From: CAVTWH01 sp963794685
GTDB taxonomy: Bacteria > Actinomycetota > Actinomycetes > Mycobacteriales > Micromonosporaceae
Length of the DNA stretch: 64,000 nt
Direction of reading: 5' to 3'
Assembly (NCBI GenBank): GCA_963794685.1
Contig: CAWCFK010000007.1
Span: 449,407 to 513,406, forward strand
Under the pieces are notes generated by a model, which did no database searches, was not told where the DNA came from, and saw only the letters and a program-made list of their open reading frames with translations. The position numbers were made by a program, and so were the translations under genes. Within the stretch, counting starts at the first letter, position 1. Every line of letters starts with the position of its first letter. Shown one piece after another: positions 21,051 to 30,148 of the stretch.

Positions 21051-21616
21051 CCGTGAGGCGCCCTGAATGGAAATCCTGCCGCGCACGGATACCCGGTCAC
21101 GGTAACGGCTGACCCTGCACGTCTCGGCCGGTCCGCGAGCCGCCGACAAACTACGGTCCCGCGCTCGCTGCTCTGCTCTCGCGAACGAGGACTCTCCGGA
21201 TATCGGCCGCTGTCCAACTAATGGTTTCGGACCGGGCTGTTGGAAGCGCGTCCGCGAAAACTGTTACAGATCCTTGAGTCGCGAAGTCGATGCGCTGGAA
21301 TGGGGAAGTTTCAGTATTTGGTCGAGCCACTCGTTGATGCGGCAAGCAGTCCGGGCGCCCAGGCCTGACCTGCTGATCCGAGTGGCAGCCGGTGATCGGC
21401 GGCGAGCTCGTATCCGTTATCGACAACGATTGTCCCTTGATGGCCGGGAAGTCGTCTGGCAATCTCGTCAAACGTCAACGTGAGCGTTTCCGATGCGCTC
21501 GTCCGTTCCGCATCAATCAGCTCAGAGTCGATGACCAGGCGGCTGCCGCGCAATTGTTGACGGTCACCCAATGGCCGGCCAGCCTCCGTACCCCCGTCTG
21601 TTGACCAAGGAGAACC
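21051..21616. other. Non-coding stretch upstream of the xylanase gene
   Basis: About 565 bases, somewhat richer in A+T than the neighbours. Short open frames exist on both strands but read like no protein family. It probably carries the promoter and operator of the GH10 xylanase. The ribosome-binding site AAGGAGA lies just before the start at 21617. I could not identify a convincing operator. Confidence 0.5.
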
Positions 21617-23054
21617 ATGAGACGCGCCCCATCCCCGCGCCGACGCCGCGGCTTGGCGTTCGGCCTGTCCGGCACGGCGGCGGTCCTCGCCCTCGCCGTT
21701 GCGGTCACGGCCCTGCCCGGCCTCGCGCAGGCCGCCAGCACGCTCGGCGCGCAGGCCGCGGGCACCGGCCGATACTTCGGCACCGCGGTCGCCGCCGGCA
21801 AGCTCGGCAACTCCACCTACGCCACCATCCTGGACCGGGAATTCAACATGATCACCCCGGAGAACGAGATGAAGTGGGACACCATCGAACCGTCCCGCGG
21901 CAACTTCAACTTCGGCCCGGCCGACCAGATCGTCAGTCACGCCCAGGCCCACGGGCAGCGGATGCGCGGCCACACCACGGTCTGGCACCAGCAGCTACCC
22001 GGCTGGGTCAGCTCCATCACCGACGCCAACACCCTGCGCTCGGTGATGAACAACCACATCACCACCGAGATGACCCACTTCAAGGGCAAGATCTACGCCT
22101 GGGACGTGGTCAACGAGGCGTTCGCCGACGGCTCCACCCAGCACCGCAGCTCGGTGTTCCAGAACGTGCTCGGCAACGGCTTCATCGAGGAGGCGTTCCG
22201 CACCGCGCGCAGCGCCGACCCGGCCGCCAAGCTCTGCTACAACGACTACAACATCGAGGACTGGAACGCCGCCAAGACCCAGGGCGTGTACGCGATGGTC
22301 AAGGACTTCAAGGCCCGCGGCGTGCCGATCGACTGCGTGGGCCTGCAGAGCCACTTCGGCTCCGGCGGCCCGCCGTCCAACTTCGGCACCACGCTGAACA
22401 ACTTCGCCGCCCTCGGTGTCGACGTGCAGCTCACCGAACTGGACATCGCCCAGGCGTCCTCGAACGCGTACAGCAACACGGTCAAGGCGTGCATGAACGT
22501 GTCCCGCTGCGCCGGTATCACCGTCTGGGGCATCCGGGACAGCGACTCCTGGCGCACCGGCGAGAACCCGCTGCTGTTCGACAACAACGGCAACAAGAAG
22601 GCCGCGTACGACGCCGTGCTGTCCGCGCTGTCGATCGGGTCCCCGGTGAGTAACCCGCCCACCTCGAAGACCGCCGTCGAGCAACCCGCCGTCGAGCAGC
22701 CGGCCGCCGACGTCCCCACCGGCATCCGCCACCTCCGCGCCGCCGACCGGCGGTGGCCCCTGCACGGCGACCTATGCGATCACCGGCCAGTGGCAGGGCG
22801 GCTTCCAGGCCGCCGTCACGGTGACCGCCGGGTCTTCGTCGATCAGTTCCTGGACGGTCAGCTGGCAGTTCGCCAACGGCCAGACCATCACCCAGTCCTG
22901 GAACACCACCATCAGCAGCAGCGGATCCACCGTCACCGCCCGCAACGTCAGCTACAACGGGGCACTGGGCGCGGGTGGCTCCACCCAGTTCGGCTTCCTC
23001 GGTTCCTGGAACGGCGCCAACAGCGCACCCGTACCCACCTGCACCGCAAGCTGA
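21617..23054 (+). CDS. Secreted GH10 endo-xylanase with C-terminal CBM2, frameshift in the linker
   Basis: A long signal peptide (RRAPSPRRRRG, then hydrophobic, ending LAQA) precedes the GH10 barrel. The acid/base glutamate is in AWDVVNEAF (E167) and the nucleophile in VQLTELDIA (E274); RGHTTVWHQQLP is also typical. After the barrel a Pro/Ser/Thr linker leads to a CBM2 (GPCTATYAITGQWQGGFQAA, SSWTVSWQFANGQTI, PVPTCTAS). The barrel and CBM2 are in different frames; the shift is near 22,668, where the other frame gives a normal linker (PPSSNPPSSSRPPTSPPAS). The enzyme would cut beta-1,4-xylan outside the cell. The stop is at 23052-23054. Confidence 0.93.
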
Positions 23055-23060
23055 CCGACC

Positions 23061-23092
23061 CCGAGGCCCCGCCACAACTGGCGGGGCCTCGG
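23061..23092 (+). terminator. Strong hairpin terminator after the xylanase gene
   Basis: A perfect 14-bp stem (CCGAGGCCCCGCCA at 23061-23074 pairing with 23079-23092) closes a CAAC tetraloop six bases after the stop codon. There is no poly-T tract. It stands between convergent genes and probably serves both directions. Confidence 0.88.
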
Positions 23093-23130
23093 CCCGTCCT
23101 CGCGGGTGCACGGGCGGTGCCCCGGTCCAC

Positions 23131-24597
23131 TCAGGACCAGTTCTCCACGAGCGTGGTTTCGACACGCTCCTCCGGGATCGATTCGCCGACCGGCCCTGTC
23201 CCCGAGGCGACCAGCGCGCCCACCGAGTTGCGGGCCCGCAACTCGACGTGTTGCCCGGTCGGCACCAGAGTCGACCCCACGCCGTTCACCAGCGGAACGG
23301 ACTCGGCTGCCTGACCCGGCCGGAGCACCTCCACCAGGGTGGCACCGGCTGGCGCCAGCACCAGCACCCGCTCGTCCGGGAGGGTGGTGAGATCGCCCGG
23401 ATTATCTGCCGAGGCGACCTTCAGCCGCACTCCACTGACGGCGAAGACCGCCGCCGGATCGGTCAACCTGGTCCGGCTGTAGCCGCCGAAACCCCCCAGG
23501 TCACCGGCGTCCACGTGGAAGATCGTGTTGCCGCGCGCGGTCGCGCACGCCATCACCAGGATGGGCGGTTCCTGCGCCGGGCCGCCGGGGGCCACCGCTG
23601 TGGTGTCCGATCCCGGCACCTGGCCGGCGAACAGCACCCGACAACTGTCCATCGACGCGCCGGCCTCGACCAGTACCCTCAGCACGTCGGCCACCTGGCC
23701 GCGGTCGGGAGCGGTGCCCCGGGCACCGCTGATCGCCGTGTCGATCTGCCGGGCGGTGGCGGCGGACGGGCGCACCTCGACCCGGGCATTGTTGGTCAGC
23801 GGGCCCTCGAAGCGCACCACCCCACCGCAGGTGACCCGGGCCAGTGCCGAGGCCGCCAACGGATCGGTGCGCTCCACTACGTTCCCGGCCGGCGAGTCGA
23901 CCCAGTCGAGGTCGGCGCGCGCCCTGGAGGCGACCTGGCAGCCGGCCGGCGCGACCCCGATCGCCAGGTACCGGTCATGTTCCGGCTCCGTCACCGCGGT
24001 GACGCTGAACGGCTGTAGGTCGCCCGGCAGCACCTTCACGGGCAGGTCGGCGGTCGGCGTCGCGACGAGGATGCGGATTTGGTCGCGGGCCGTCTGGACG
24101 AACTGCGCAGCGGCGGTACCGTTGTCGGCCACCAGCCACACCCCGAAGGCGCGGGTGTCGGAGTGGAAGACCAGCAGTACCGCGCGGTAGCGGCCCACAT
24201 CGCCCGCGAACAGGATCTCGCGCTGGCTCAACGCGGACGACAGGCCGAAGTCGTGTGGCGTGAGCGCGCTGGGGAGGGTTTCCCGGAACGCGGGGTCGCT
24301 GGCGAGCGCCCCGCTGGCGGGCGTGTCCAGCAGTCGCTGGATCCACGGCGTGATCTCGTTTCCGCCCAAGGCATCCACCTCGGCTGTGGGGCTGGGTGTG
24401 GGCGCGGCCGTGCCGGCGGACAGCCCGGGTACCAGGCCGGCGGTGACCACCACCGCGGCCAGCGCGGCCAGCCAGGCTGCCAGACGGGTGTGGCGGGCGC
24501 GACGGGCCCGGCGCAGCAGCCGCCCGTACGGCTCGGCGGTCGGCGCCACCAGCACTTCAAGGTTTGCCAGCCCGGTCTTGACGTCCTCGGTGTTCAT
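23131..24597 (-). CDS. Membrane protein coupled to the SigE-type sigma factor (putative anti-sigma)
   Basis: The product has 488 residues. A cytoplasmic N-terminus of about 38 residues (MNTEDVKTGLANLEVLVAPT) is followed by one membrane helix (LAAWLAALAAVVVTAGLVPGL) and an extracytoplasmic domain of over 400 residues with no motif I recognise. Its ATG overlaps the sigma gene stop as ATGA. Gene order and topology fit a partner of a SigE-family ECF sigma factor. No zinc HxxxCxxC anti-sigma motif is present, so inhibition is inferred from context only. Confidence 0.8.
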   Translation of the reverse strand: MNTEDVKTGLANLEVLVAPTAEPYGRLLRRARRARHTRLAAWLAALAAVVVTAGLVPGLSAGTAAPTPSPTAEVDALGGNEITPWIQRLLDTPASGALASDPAFRETLPSALTPHDFGLSSALSQREILFAGDVGRYRAVLLVFHSDTRAFGVWLVADNGTAAAQFVQTARDQIRILVATPTADLPVKVLPGDLQPFSVTAVTEPEHDRYLAIGVAPAGCQVASRARADLDWVDSPAGNVVERTDPLAASALARVTCGGVVRFEGPLTNNARVEVRPSAATARQIDTAISGARGTAPDRGQVADVLRVLVEAGASMDSCRVLFAGQVPGSDTTAVAPGGPAQEPPILVMACATARGNTIFHVDAGDLGGFGGYSRTRLTDPAAVFAVSGVRLKVASADNPGDLTTLPDERVLVLAPAGATLVEVLRPGQAAESVPLVNGVGSTLVPTGQHVELRARNSVGALVASGTGPVGESIPEERVETTLVENWS

Positions 24598-25109
24598 TCG
24601 GTCCCCCCCAACCAGGCCGGCTGCGCGCTCGGCTCGGTGTCCTTCGGGCTCATGAAGTCACGCATCCTGCGCAGGCCATGCGAGGCCTGGCTCTTTACGG
24701 TGCCGACCGAGCAACCCAGCATCTCGGCCGTCGCCGCCTCGGTCATGTCCTCGCAGTAGCGCAGCACCACCACCGCCCGCATCCGGGCCGGCAGCCGGTT
24801 CAGCGCGGCGAGCAGCGCGTCCCGTTCCGCCAGCAGTTGACTGCGGTCCGGCGCGCCACGATCGGGGAACCTGTTGGTGAGCAGCTCCCGGGAGCCGATC
24901 CGCCGCCACAGGCTGATCCGCTGGTTGACCATCGCCCGGCGTACATACGCCATCGGGTCACCGATCCGCTGCCAGTGCCGCATCGTGGTGAGCAGCGCCC
25001 CCTGCAGCAGGTCCTCGGCGCCCTCCCGGGTACCGGTCAGCAGGTAGGCGGTGCGTAACAGTGCGGCGTAGCGCAGTTCCACGAATTCGCGGAAATCGGG
25101 CAGCTCCAC
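24594..25109 (-). CDS. SigE-family ECF RNA polymerase sigma factor
   Basis: Sigma region 2 reads FREFVELRYAALLRTAYLLTG with REGAEDLLQGALLTTMRHW. Region 4 reads LPARMRAVVVLRYCEDMTEA, followed by MLGCSVGTVKSQASHGLRRM. The length (about 171 residues) and sequence match the actinobacterial SigE-50 type group. I place the start at GTG 25109, preceded by a GGGAGAAGG element; GTG 25130 is also in frame but lacks a ribosome-binding site. The membrane-partner gene overlaps its stop. The target promoters are unknown. Confidence 0.92.
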   Translation of the reverse strand: MELPDFREFVELRYAALLRTAYLLTGTREGAEDLLQGALLTTMRHWQRIGDPMAYVRRAMVNQRISLWRRIGSRELLTNRFPDRGAPDRSQLLAERDALLAALNRLPARMRAVVVLRYCEDMTEAATAEMLGCSVGTVKSQASHGLRRMRDFMSPKDTEPSAQPAWLGGTE

Positions 25110-25250
25110 GTCACCTTCTCCCTTCGTCACCAGTCACGACGCGGAACCCGGGCAGAAGGTTGGGCCGCGTACCCCGGCCGGGGGTGACCTGTGTCCGATC
25201 GCACCTGGCCCCGTTGGCCGGCGGCCGGTCGGGCCTGTCAGGATGATCGG

Positions 25251-26567
25251 GTGACGGTGATCGACGCCCGCGTCTTCACGCCGCGACGGCTGGCCGCCGT
25301 GCGCCGCACCGGGCTGCTCGACACCCCGGCGGAGGAGCCGTTCGACCGGCTCACCAGGCTGGCCTGCGAGCTGCTCGGTACCCCGTTCGGGTTCGTCACG
25401 GTGGTGGACGAGCGGCGTTCGTTCTGGAAGAGCTGCATCGGCATCACCGCCACCGACCCGCGGCAGCGGCAGAACACCGTCGAGCAGTCGTTCTGCCAGT
25501 ACGTCATCGCCGCCGACGATAAACTGATCGTTGACGACGCCCGGCTCAACCCGCTGACCGCCACGAACCCGTCCATCGAGTCGATGGGCGTGGTCGCCTG
25601 GGCCGGCTTTCCGCTCCGGTCCCCGGACGGCGAGGTGCTCGGCACGTTCTGCGTCGTTGACACCCGCCCGCGGCACTGGTCTGCCCGCGACGTCAGCGTG
25701 CTGGAGGTGCTCGCGCACGCGGCCAGCGGTGAGATCGCGCTGCGGACGAGCCTGGACGACGCCCGGACGGCGGCCCGCCGCGCGCAGACCGAGGCGACGC
25801 GGGCCACCGAGCTGGCCGGCATCCTGCAGGAGAGCCTGCTGCCGTCCCGGCTGCCGGTCGTGGACGGCCTCGACATCGCGGCCGTCCACGCCCCCGGTCG
25901 CGGCGGTGGCGAGGTGCTCGGTGACTTCTACGACGTGGTACCCAGCATCAACCGCAGCTACGGCGCGTTCGTCGGGGACGTGTGCGGCAAGGGTCCGCAG
26001 GCCGCCCGGACGACAGCGTTGGCCCGCTACACCCTGCGTGCGTCGGCTCTGCAACACTCGTCACCCGCGGTGGTGCTGCGGGAACTGCACGCCGCGCTGG
26101 CCGCGTGGTTCACCGAAACCGACTCCACCGGCTTCCTCACCGCCGTGTACGCCTCGCTGACTCCGGCCGGCGATGACTTTGCCGTGCGGATCTGCAGCGC
26201 CGGGCACCCGCCCGCGCTGGTGCGCCGGGCCGACGGCACCGTCGAGACGGTGCCGTCCGCCGGGACGCTGCTCGGCATGCTGCCCAAGGTCGACCTGCGG
26301 GTCCACAACGACTCCCTGCGCCCCGGCGACAGCCTGATCATGTACACCGACGGCGCCACCGAGGCGCGTCACCACCGCACCGGCGACCTGCTCGACCCGG
26401 CCGGACTGCTCGACCTGGTCGCCACCGTCGACTACAGCCGCGCCGACAGCGCCGCCGCCGGCCTGCTCAGCCGGGTCCTGGAGCACAGCACCCACCCGCC
26501 CAGCGACGACATCGCCATCATGGTTGTCCAGGTACCGCAACGCCGCGCGGCTGCGTCGATCGACTGA
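25251..26567 (+). CDS. GAF-SpoIIE (PP2C-type) phosphatase
   Basis: The N-terminal domain (FDRLTRLACELLGTPFGFVT, SFCQYVI, VAWAGFPLRSPDGEVLGTFC) is a GAF sensor. A short helical segment (AGILQESLLPSRLP) links to the SpoIIE catalytic core, with metal-binding aspartates in GEVLGDFYDVV, GDVCGKGP and MYTDGATEAR and a final SDDIAIMVV. Such proteins dephosphorylate anti-anti-sigma proteins or similar targets in response to a ligand or redox signal. GTG 25251 is the likely start; GTG 25191 is also in frame. It diverges from the sigma operon. Confidence 0.92.
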   Translation: MTVIDARVFTPRRLAAVRRTGLLDTPAEEPFDRLTRLACELLGTPFGFVTVVDERRSFWKSCIGITATDPRQRQNTVEQSFCQYVIAADDKLIVDDARLNPLTATNPSIESMGVVAWAGFPLRSPDGEVLGTFCVVDTRPRHWSARDVSVLEVLAHAASGEIALRTSLDDARTAARRAQTEATRATELAGILQESLLPSRLPVVDGLDIAAVHAPGRGGGEVLGDFYDVVPSINRSYGAFVGDVCGKGPQAARTTALARYTLRASALQHSSPAVVLRELHAALAAWFTETDSTGFLTAVYASLTPAGDDFAVRICSAGHPPALVRRADGTVETVPSAGTLLGMLPKVDLRVHNDSLRPGDSLIMYTDGATEARHHRTGDLLDPAGLLDLVATVDYSRADSAAAGLLSRVLEHSTHPPSDDIAIMVVQVPQRRAAASID

Positions 26568-26592
26568 CCCGGCTCCGCTGCGATGCCGGGAG

Positions 26593-28780
26593 TCAGCGGC
26601 CGGCGCCCGCCTCGACCAGTTCGCGCTCCGGCTGCGGCTCGGGCTCCCGCCCCAGCGCCTGCCCTTCGATGTCGATGTTCGGCAGGGCCCGGGACAGCCA
26701 CCGCGGCAGCCACCAGGCGCCCCGGCCGAGCAGTGACATGATCGCCGGCACCAGCGTCATCCGGACCACGAACGCGTCGATCAGCACCCCGATGGCCAGG
26801 GCGAAGCCCATCGACTTGATGACCGGGTCGTCCACCAGCATGAAGCCGCTGAACACCGAGATCATGATGAGCGCCGCCGCGGTGACGACGCGGGCGCCGT
26901 GCCCCATCCCGTTGACGGTGGCCTGCCGGGCGGTGTCGCCGTGCACGAAGTCCTCGCGCATCCGCGACACCAGGAACACCTCGTAGTCCATGGCGAGCCC
27001 GAACAGGATGCCGATGAGCAGGATCGGCAGGAAGCTCACCAGCGGGCCGGGGGAGTCGAGGCCGACCAGGCGGCGCAAATGCCCCTCCTGGAAGACCGCG
27101 ACCGTGATGCCGAACGTCGCGCCGACGGTGAGCAGGAAGCCCAGCGCCGCCTTCAGCGGTACCAGCAGGGAACGGAAGACCAACATCAGCAGCAGCACCG
27201 ACAGGCCCACCACCAGCAGCAGATAGACCGGCAGCGCGGCGGACAACTTGTCGGACACGTCGATGCCGACAGCGGTCTGCCCGGTCAGCGCGATGTCCGC
27301 GCCGTGCACCGTGGCGGCCCTCGTGCGCACCTCGTGCACCAGGTCCTCGGTGGCCGCGTCGGTGGGGCCGGTCTTCGGCACGATGGCCAGCACGGCGGTC
27401 CGCTTGTCCTCGCTCAGCTTCGGCGGGCTGACGGCCAGCAGGTTCTCGGTGCCGTTCAGCGCGGCGGTGACATCGGTCGCGGCAGTCGCCGTCTGCGCGG
27501 CGGAGTCGGAGGACACCACGAGGACGAGGCGGCCGTTGAAGCCGGGGCCGAAGCCCTCCGCGGTGAGATCGGCGGCGTCGCGGGCCGGGGTGCCGACCGG
27601 ACCGGCGCCCGGGCCGGGCAGCGCCAGCCGCATGTCGGCGGCCGGCAGGGCCAGCGTGCCGAGCCCGAGGACGGCGACCAGGATGACCGGGATTCGCAGC
27701 CGGATCACCAGCCGGGCCCAGCGGAAGCCGAAGCCTTCCCGCCGCGCGGCGTGACTGGCGGTGGTCCGCCGGTCCCGGCGGGACAGGATGCGCTTGCCGA
27801 CGAAGCTGAGCAGCGCGGGCAGCAGGGTGATCGCCACCAGCACGGCGAGGGCGACGGTACCGGCGGCAGCCAGGCCCATCACGGTCAGGAACGGGATGTT
27901 CACCACGGACAGGCCGGCCAGCGCGATCACCACGGTCGCGCCGGCGAACACCACAGCCGATCCGGCGGTGCCCACGGCGCGCCCGGCCGCCTCGTCGGGG
28001 GCCATCCCGCTCAGTACGTTCTGCCGGTACCGGGAGCTGATGAACAGCGAGTAGTCGATGCCGACGGCGAGCCCGAGCATCAGCGCGAGTACCGGCGCGG
28101 TGCTGGTCAGGTGCACGACGCTGCTCAGCGCGAAGAGCCCGGCCATCCCGGCGCCGACGCCGATCAGCGCGTTGAGCATGGTCATCCCGGCGGCGACCAG
28201 CGAGCCGAAGGTGATCACCAGCACCACCAGGGCGATCAGCACGCCGATGCCCTCGGTACCGCCGACTTCGGGTTCGCTGTTCATCACCTCGCCGCCGTGC
28301 TCGACCCGCAGCCCGGCCGCGGTCGCCGCCGCCCCGGTCTGCTCGTAGGCGGTGCGCTGCTCCGGCGTGATCGCGTCCGCGCGGGCGGCGAACTGCACCT
28401 GGATCAGGGCGTACCGCTTGTTCTCCGACACCGCGCCACTGTCGAACGGGGAGACCGCCCCGATCGCCCCCGGCAGCGCGGCGGCTTCCGTGACGACCTG
28501 GGTGACGGCCGCCTGGTTGGCCGGCGTGGTCAGCTCCTGGCCGTCCGGCGCGGCCAGCACGATGGTGCCGGTCGCGCCGCTGGCCTCGCGGGAACTCCCG
28601 TTGCAGCGCGTCGATGGCGCGCTGGGACTCGGTTCCGGGCATGGTGAAGTCGCTGGAGGTGGAGCCCCGGAAGGCGGCTGCCCCGCCGCCGAGGGCCGCC
28701 AGCACAATCAGCCAGACGAGTACGACGAGACCGCGGCGGCGGAACGAGCCGCGGCCGAGCCGGTAGAGCAGGGTTGCCAT
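26593..28780 (-). CDS. MMPL-family RND transporter, one frameshift
   Basis: The protein (about 728 residues) begins MATLLYRLGRGSFRRRGLVV and has the usual two halves, each with a helix, a large outer domain and five helices. DYSLFISSRYRQ and DYEVFLVSRMRE are the conserved MMPL motifs at the second helix of each bundle. An extra base near 28,600 shifts the frame after ALQREFP. Family members export lipids, polyketides or drugs across the membrane. It lies 41 bases downstream of a TetR gene on the same strand, so TetR probably controls it. Confidence 0.92.
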
Positions 28781-28821
28781 TTCTGCGGTCCTTGTCTTGC
28801 GGTGGAACAGGTTCTGACAGG

Positions 28822-29361
28822 TCAGGCGGGCGGGATCAGGGCGCGTCGGGCGACGCCGATGAGTGCCGGTCGCAGCTCGTCGTCGCTGATGTCGGTCCGG
28901 TCCAGCGCGATGGTGGCGATGCCGGCGAGCATCACCTGGGCGCCGATCACGGCGGCCGGCTCGGTGGACCGGCCGGCGATGGCGGCGACCAGCCGGTCGG
29001 TCAGCAGCCTGAGGTCCACGAAGTCCGGCAGTGCGAAGAGCTGCGGCAGGTCGTGGTAGATCACCGCGATCTCCTGGCGGTAAGTGAGCACCAGGTTCAC
29101 GAACCGGTCGATGGCCAGGTCGCGGGCTGCCGCCGGGTCGAGGGCGGCCAGTTCGTCATCGAGTACGGCGAGCTCGCGCACGGGCGGGCCGACCAGGTCG
29201 GCGAGGATGGTGTGCTTGCTGACGAAGTGGTAGAGCAGGGTGGCCTTGGAGCAGCCGACCTCGTCGGCGATGTCCTGCAGCGAGGTGCCCTTGTAGCCGA
29301 GGGTGGCGAACAGCCGGGCAGCCGCCGAGAGGATCTCCTCGCGGGTCTTCGCTCGTGCCAT
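28822..29361 (-). CDS. TetR-family repressor of the MMPL operon
   Basis: The protein has 179 residues. The helix-turn-helix reads GTSLQDIADEVGCSKATLLY followed by HFVSKHTIL. ATG 29361 is preceded by GGAGGTGA. Two copies of a palindrome lie 31-63 bases upstream, so it probably represses itself and the downstream transporter. The ligand is unknown. Confidence 0.93.
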   Translation of the reverse strand: MARAKTREEILSAAARLFATLGYKGTSLQDIADEVGCSKATLLYHFVSKHTILADLVGPPVRELAVLDDELAALDPAAARDLAIDRFVNLVLTYRQEIAVIYHDLPQLFALPDFVDLRLLTDRLVAAIAGRSTEPAAVIGAQVMLAGIATIALDRTDISDDELRPALIGVARRALIPPA

Positions 29362-29391
29362 GGGCGGGTCACCTCCGCCCACCATCCTGCC

Positions 29392-29424
29392 TGACCGATC
29401 GGCCAGTATCTGACCGATCGGTCA
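29392..29424. promoter_or_regulatory. TetR operator: two adjacent palindromes
   Basis: TGACCGATCGGCCA (29392-29405) and TGACCGATCGGTCA (29411-29424) are spaced 19 bases centre to centre. The second is a perfect 14-bp palindrome and the first differs at one base. This is typical of sites bound by two TetR dimers. A further palindrome GTTAGCTAAC (29434-29443) follows. Confidence 0.82.
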
Positions 29425-29527
29425 ATATTGTGGGTTAGCTAACACCCTGACCTGTCCAGAACTATCCGGTTATGAGCCGGGAACTGCCGCGAAACCGGAG
29501 TGCGAAAACTGCCGAGAGACCGCCCAC

Positions 29528-29890
29528 TCAGCCCCGCCGAGCGAGCCGGTCAGCCAACTCCGCCAGGGTGTCCACGAACCACAGCTGGCGGCCACGGTTG
29601 GCCTCCCGGACGAAGTCGTTCCAGGCGTCGCTGGCGGCGGCCACAGCCGGGACCGGGCCGACCACGGCCAGCTTCAGCCGGTAGTTGACGAACTTCTGCA
29701 CCACCTCGCCGGCGAGCCGGGTACGCAGCACGAAAAACTCCTCCGGCAGCCGGTCACTGGGCACGGCGACCCACTCGGCCGCCGTGCCGAGCACGTCACC
29801 GACGACGGCCAGCACCTCCTCCACGCCGGCCAGCACCGGCCCGTCGGCCGGGTGGACCCATACCGGGGTGTCGTCAATATCGGTCAGCAT
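29528..29890 (-). CDS. DUF4180 protein
   Basis: The product has about 120 residues and contains AAEWVAVPSDRLPEEFFVLR, LAGEVVQKFVNYRLKLAVVG and DFVREANRGRQLWFV, the conserved blocks of DUF4180. The function of the family is unknown. The start is placed at ATG 29890 (MLTDIDDTPVWVH); the frame is open further upstream but reads like non-coding sequence. The 258 bases between it and the divergent ATPase gene hold nothing else I can name. Confidence 0.85.
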   Translation of the reverse strand: MLTDIDDTPVWVHPADGPVLAGVEEVLAVVGDVLGTAAEWVAVPSDRLPEEFFVLRTRLAGEVVQKFVNYRLKLAVVGPVPAVAAASDAWNDFVREANRGRQLWFVDTLAELADRLARRG

Positions 29891-30148
29891 CCCCGGCACG
29901 CTACGGACCTGGCCGCCCGTATACGACCGCATATCGCGCGGACCTGACCGTGGCACGCGGCGTACCCGTTCCCCACCGGCGGTGCGGTGTTCGTGGACTC
30001 CCCATCGGCCAACCAGACCCACCTCGTGCCGCGGGCGGCCGGGCGCCGATGTCCGGCGGTCTGTCGATCCGACCCGGCAGTGGGCGCGGGTGGCCGCGGC
30101 GTGGAACACTCGCCTGGGGGCTGGTCAGGGTTACGACGGAGGGTGTCG

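Noticed and set aside
20109..21149. Upstream extension of the DUF5997 frame to 503 codons
   Set aside because: Recognisable sequence begins only at MSKPKKSQ; the rest is antisense to the LysR-like gene.
21151..21471. 106-codon minus-strand frame in the xylanase upstream region
   Set aside because: No ribosome-binding site, no family resemblance and unusual composition; treated as non-coding.
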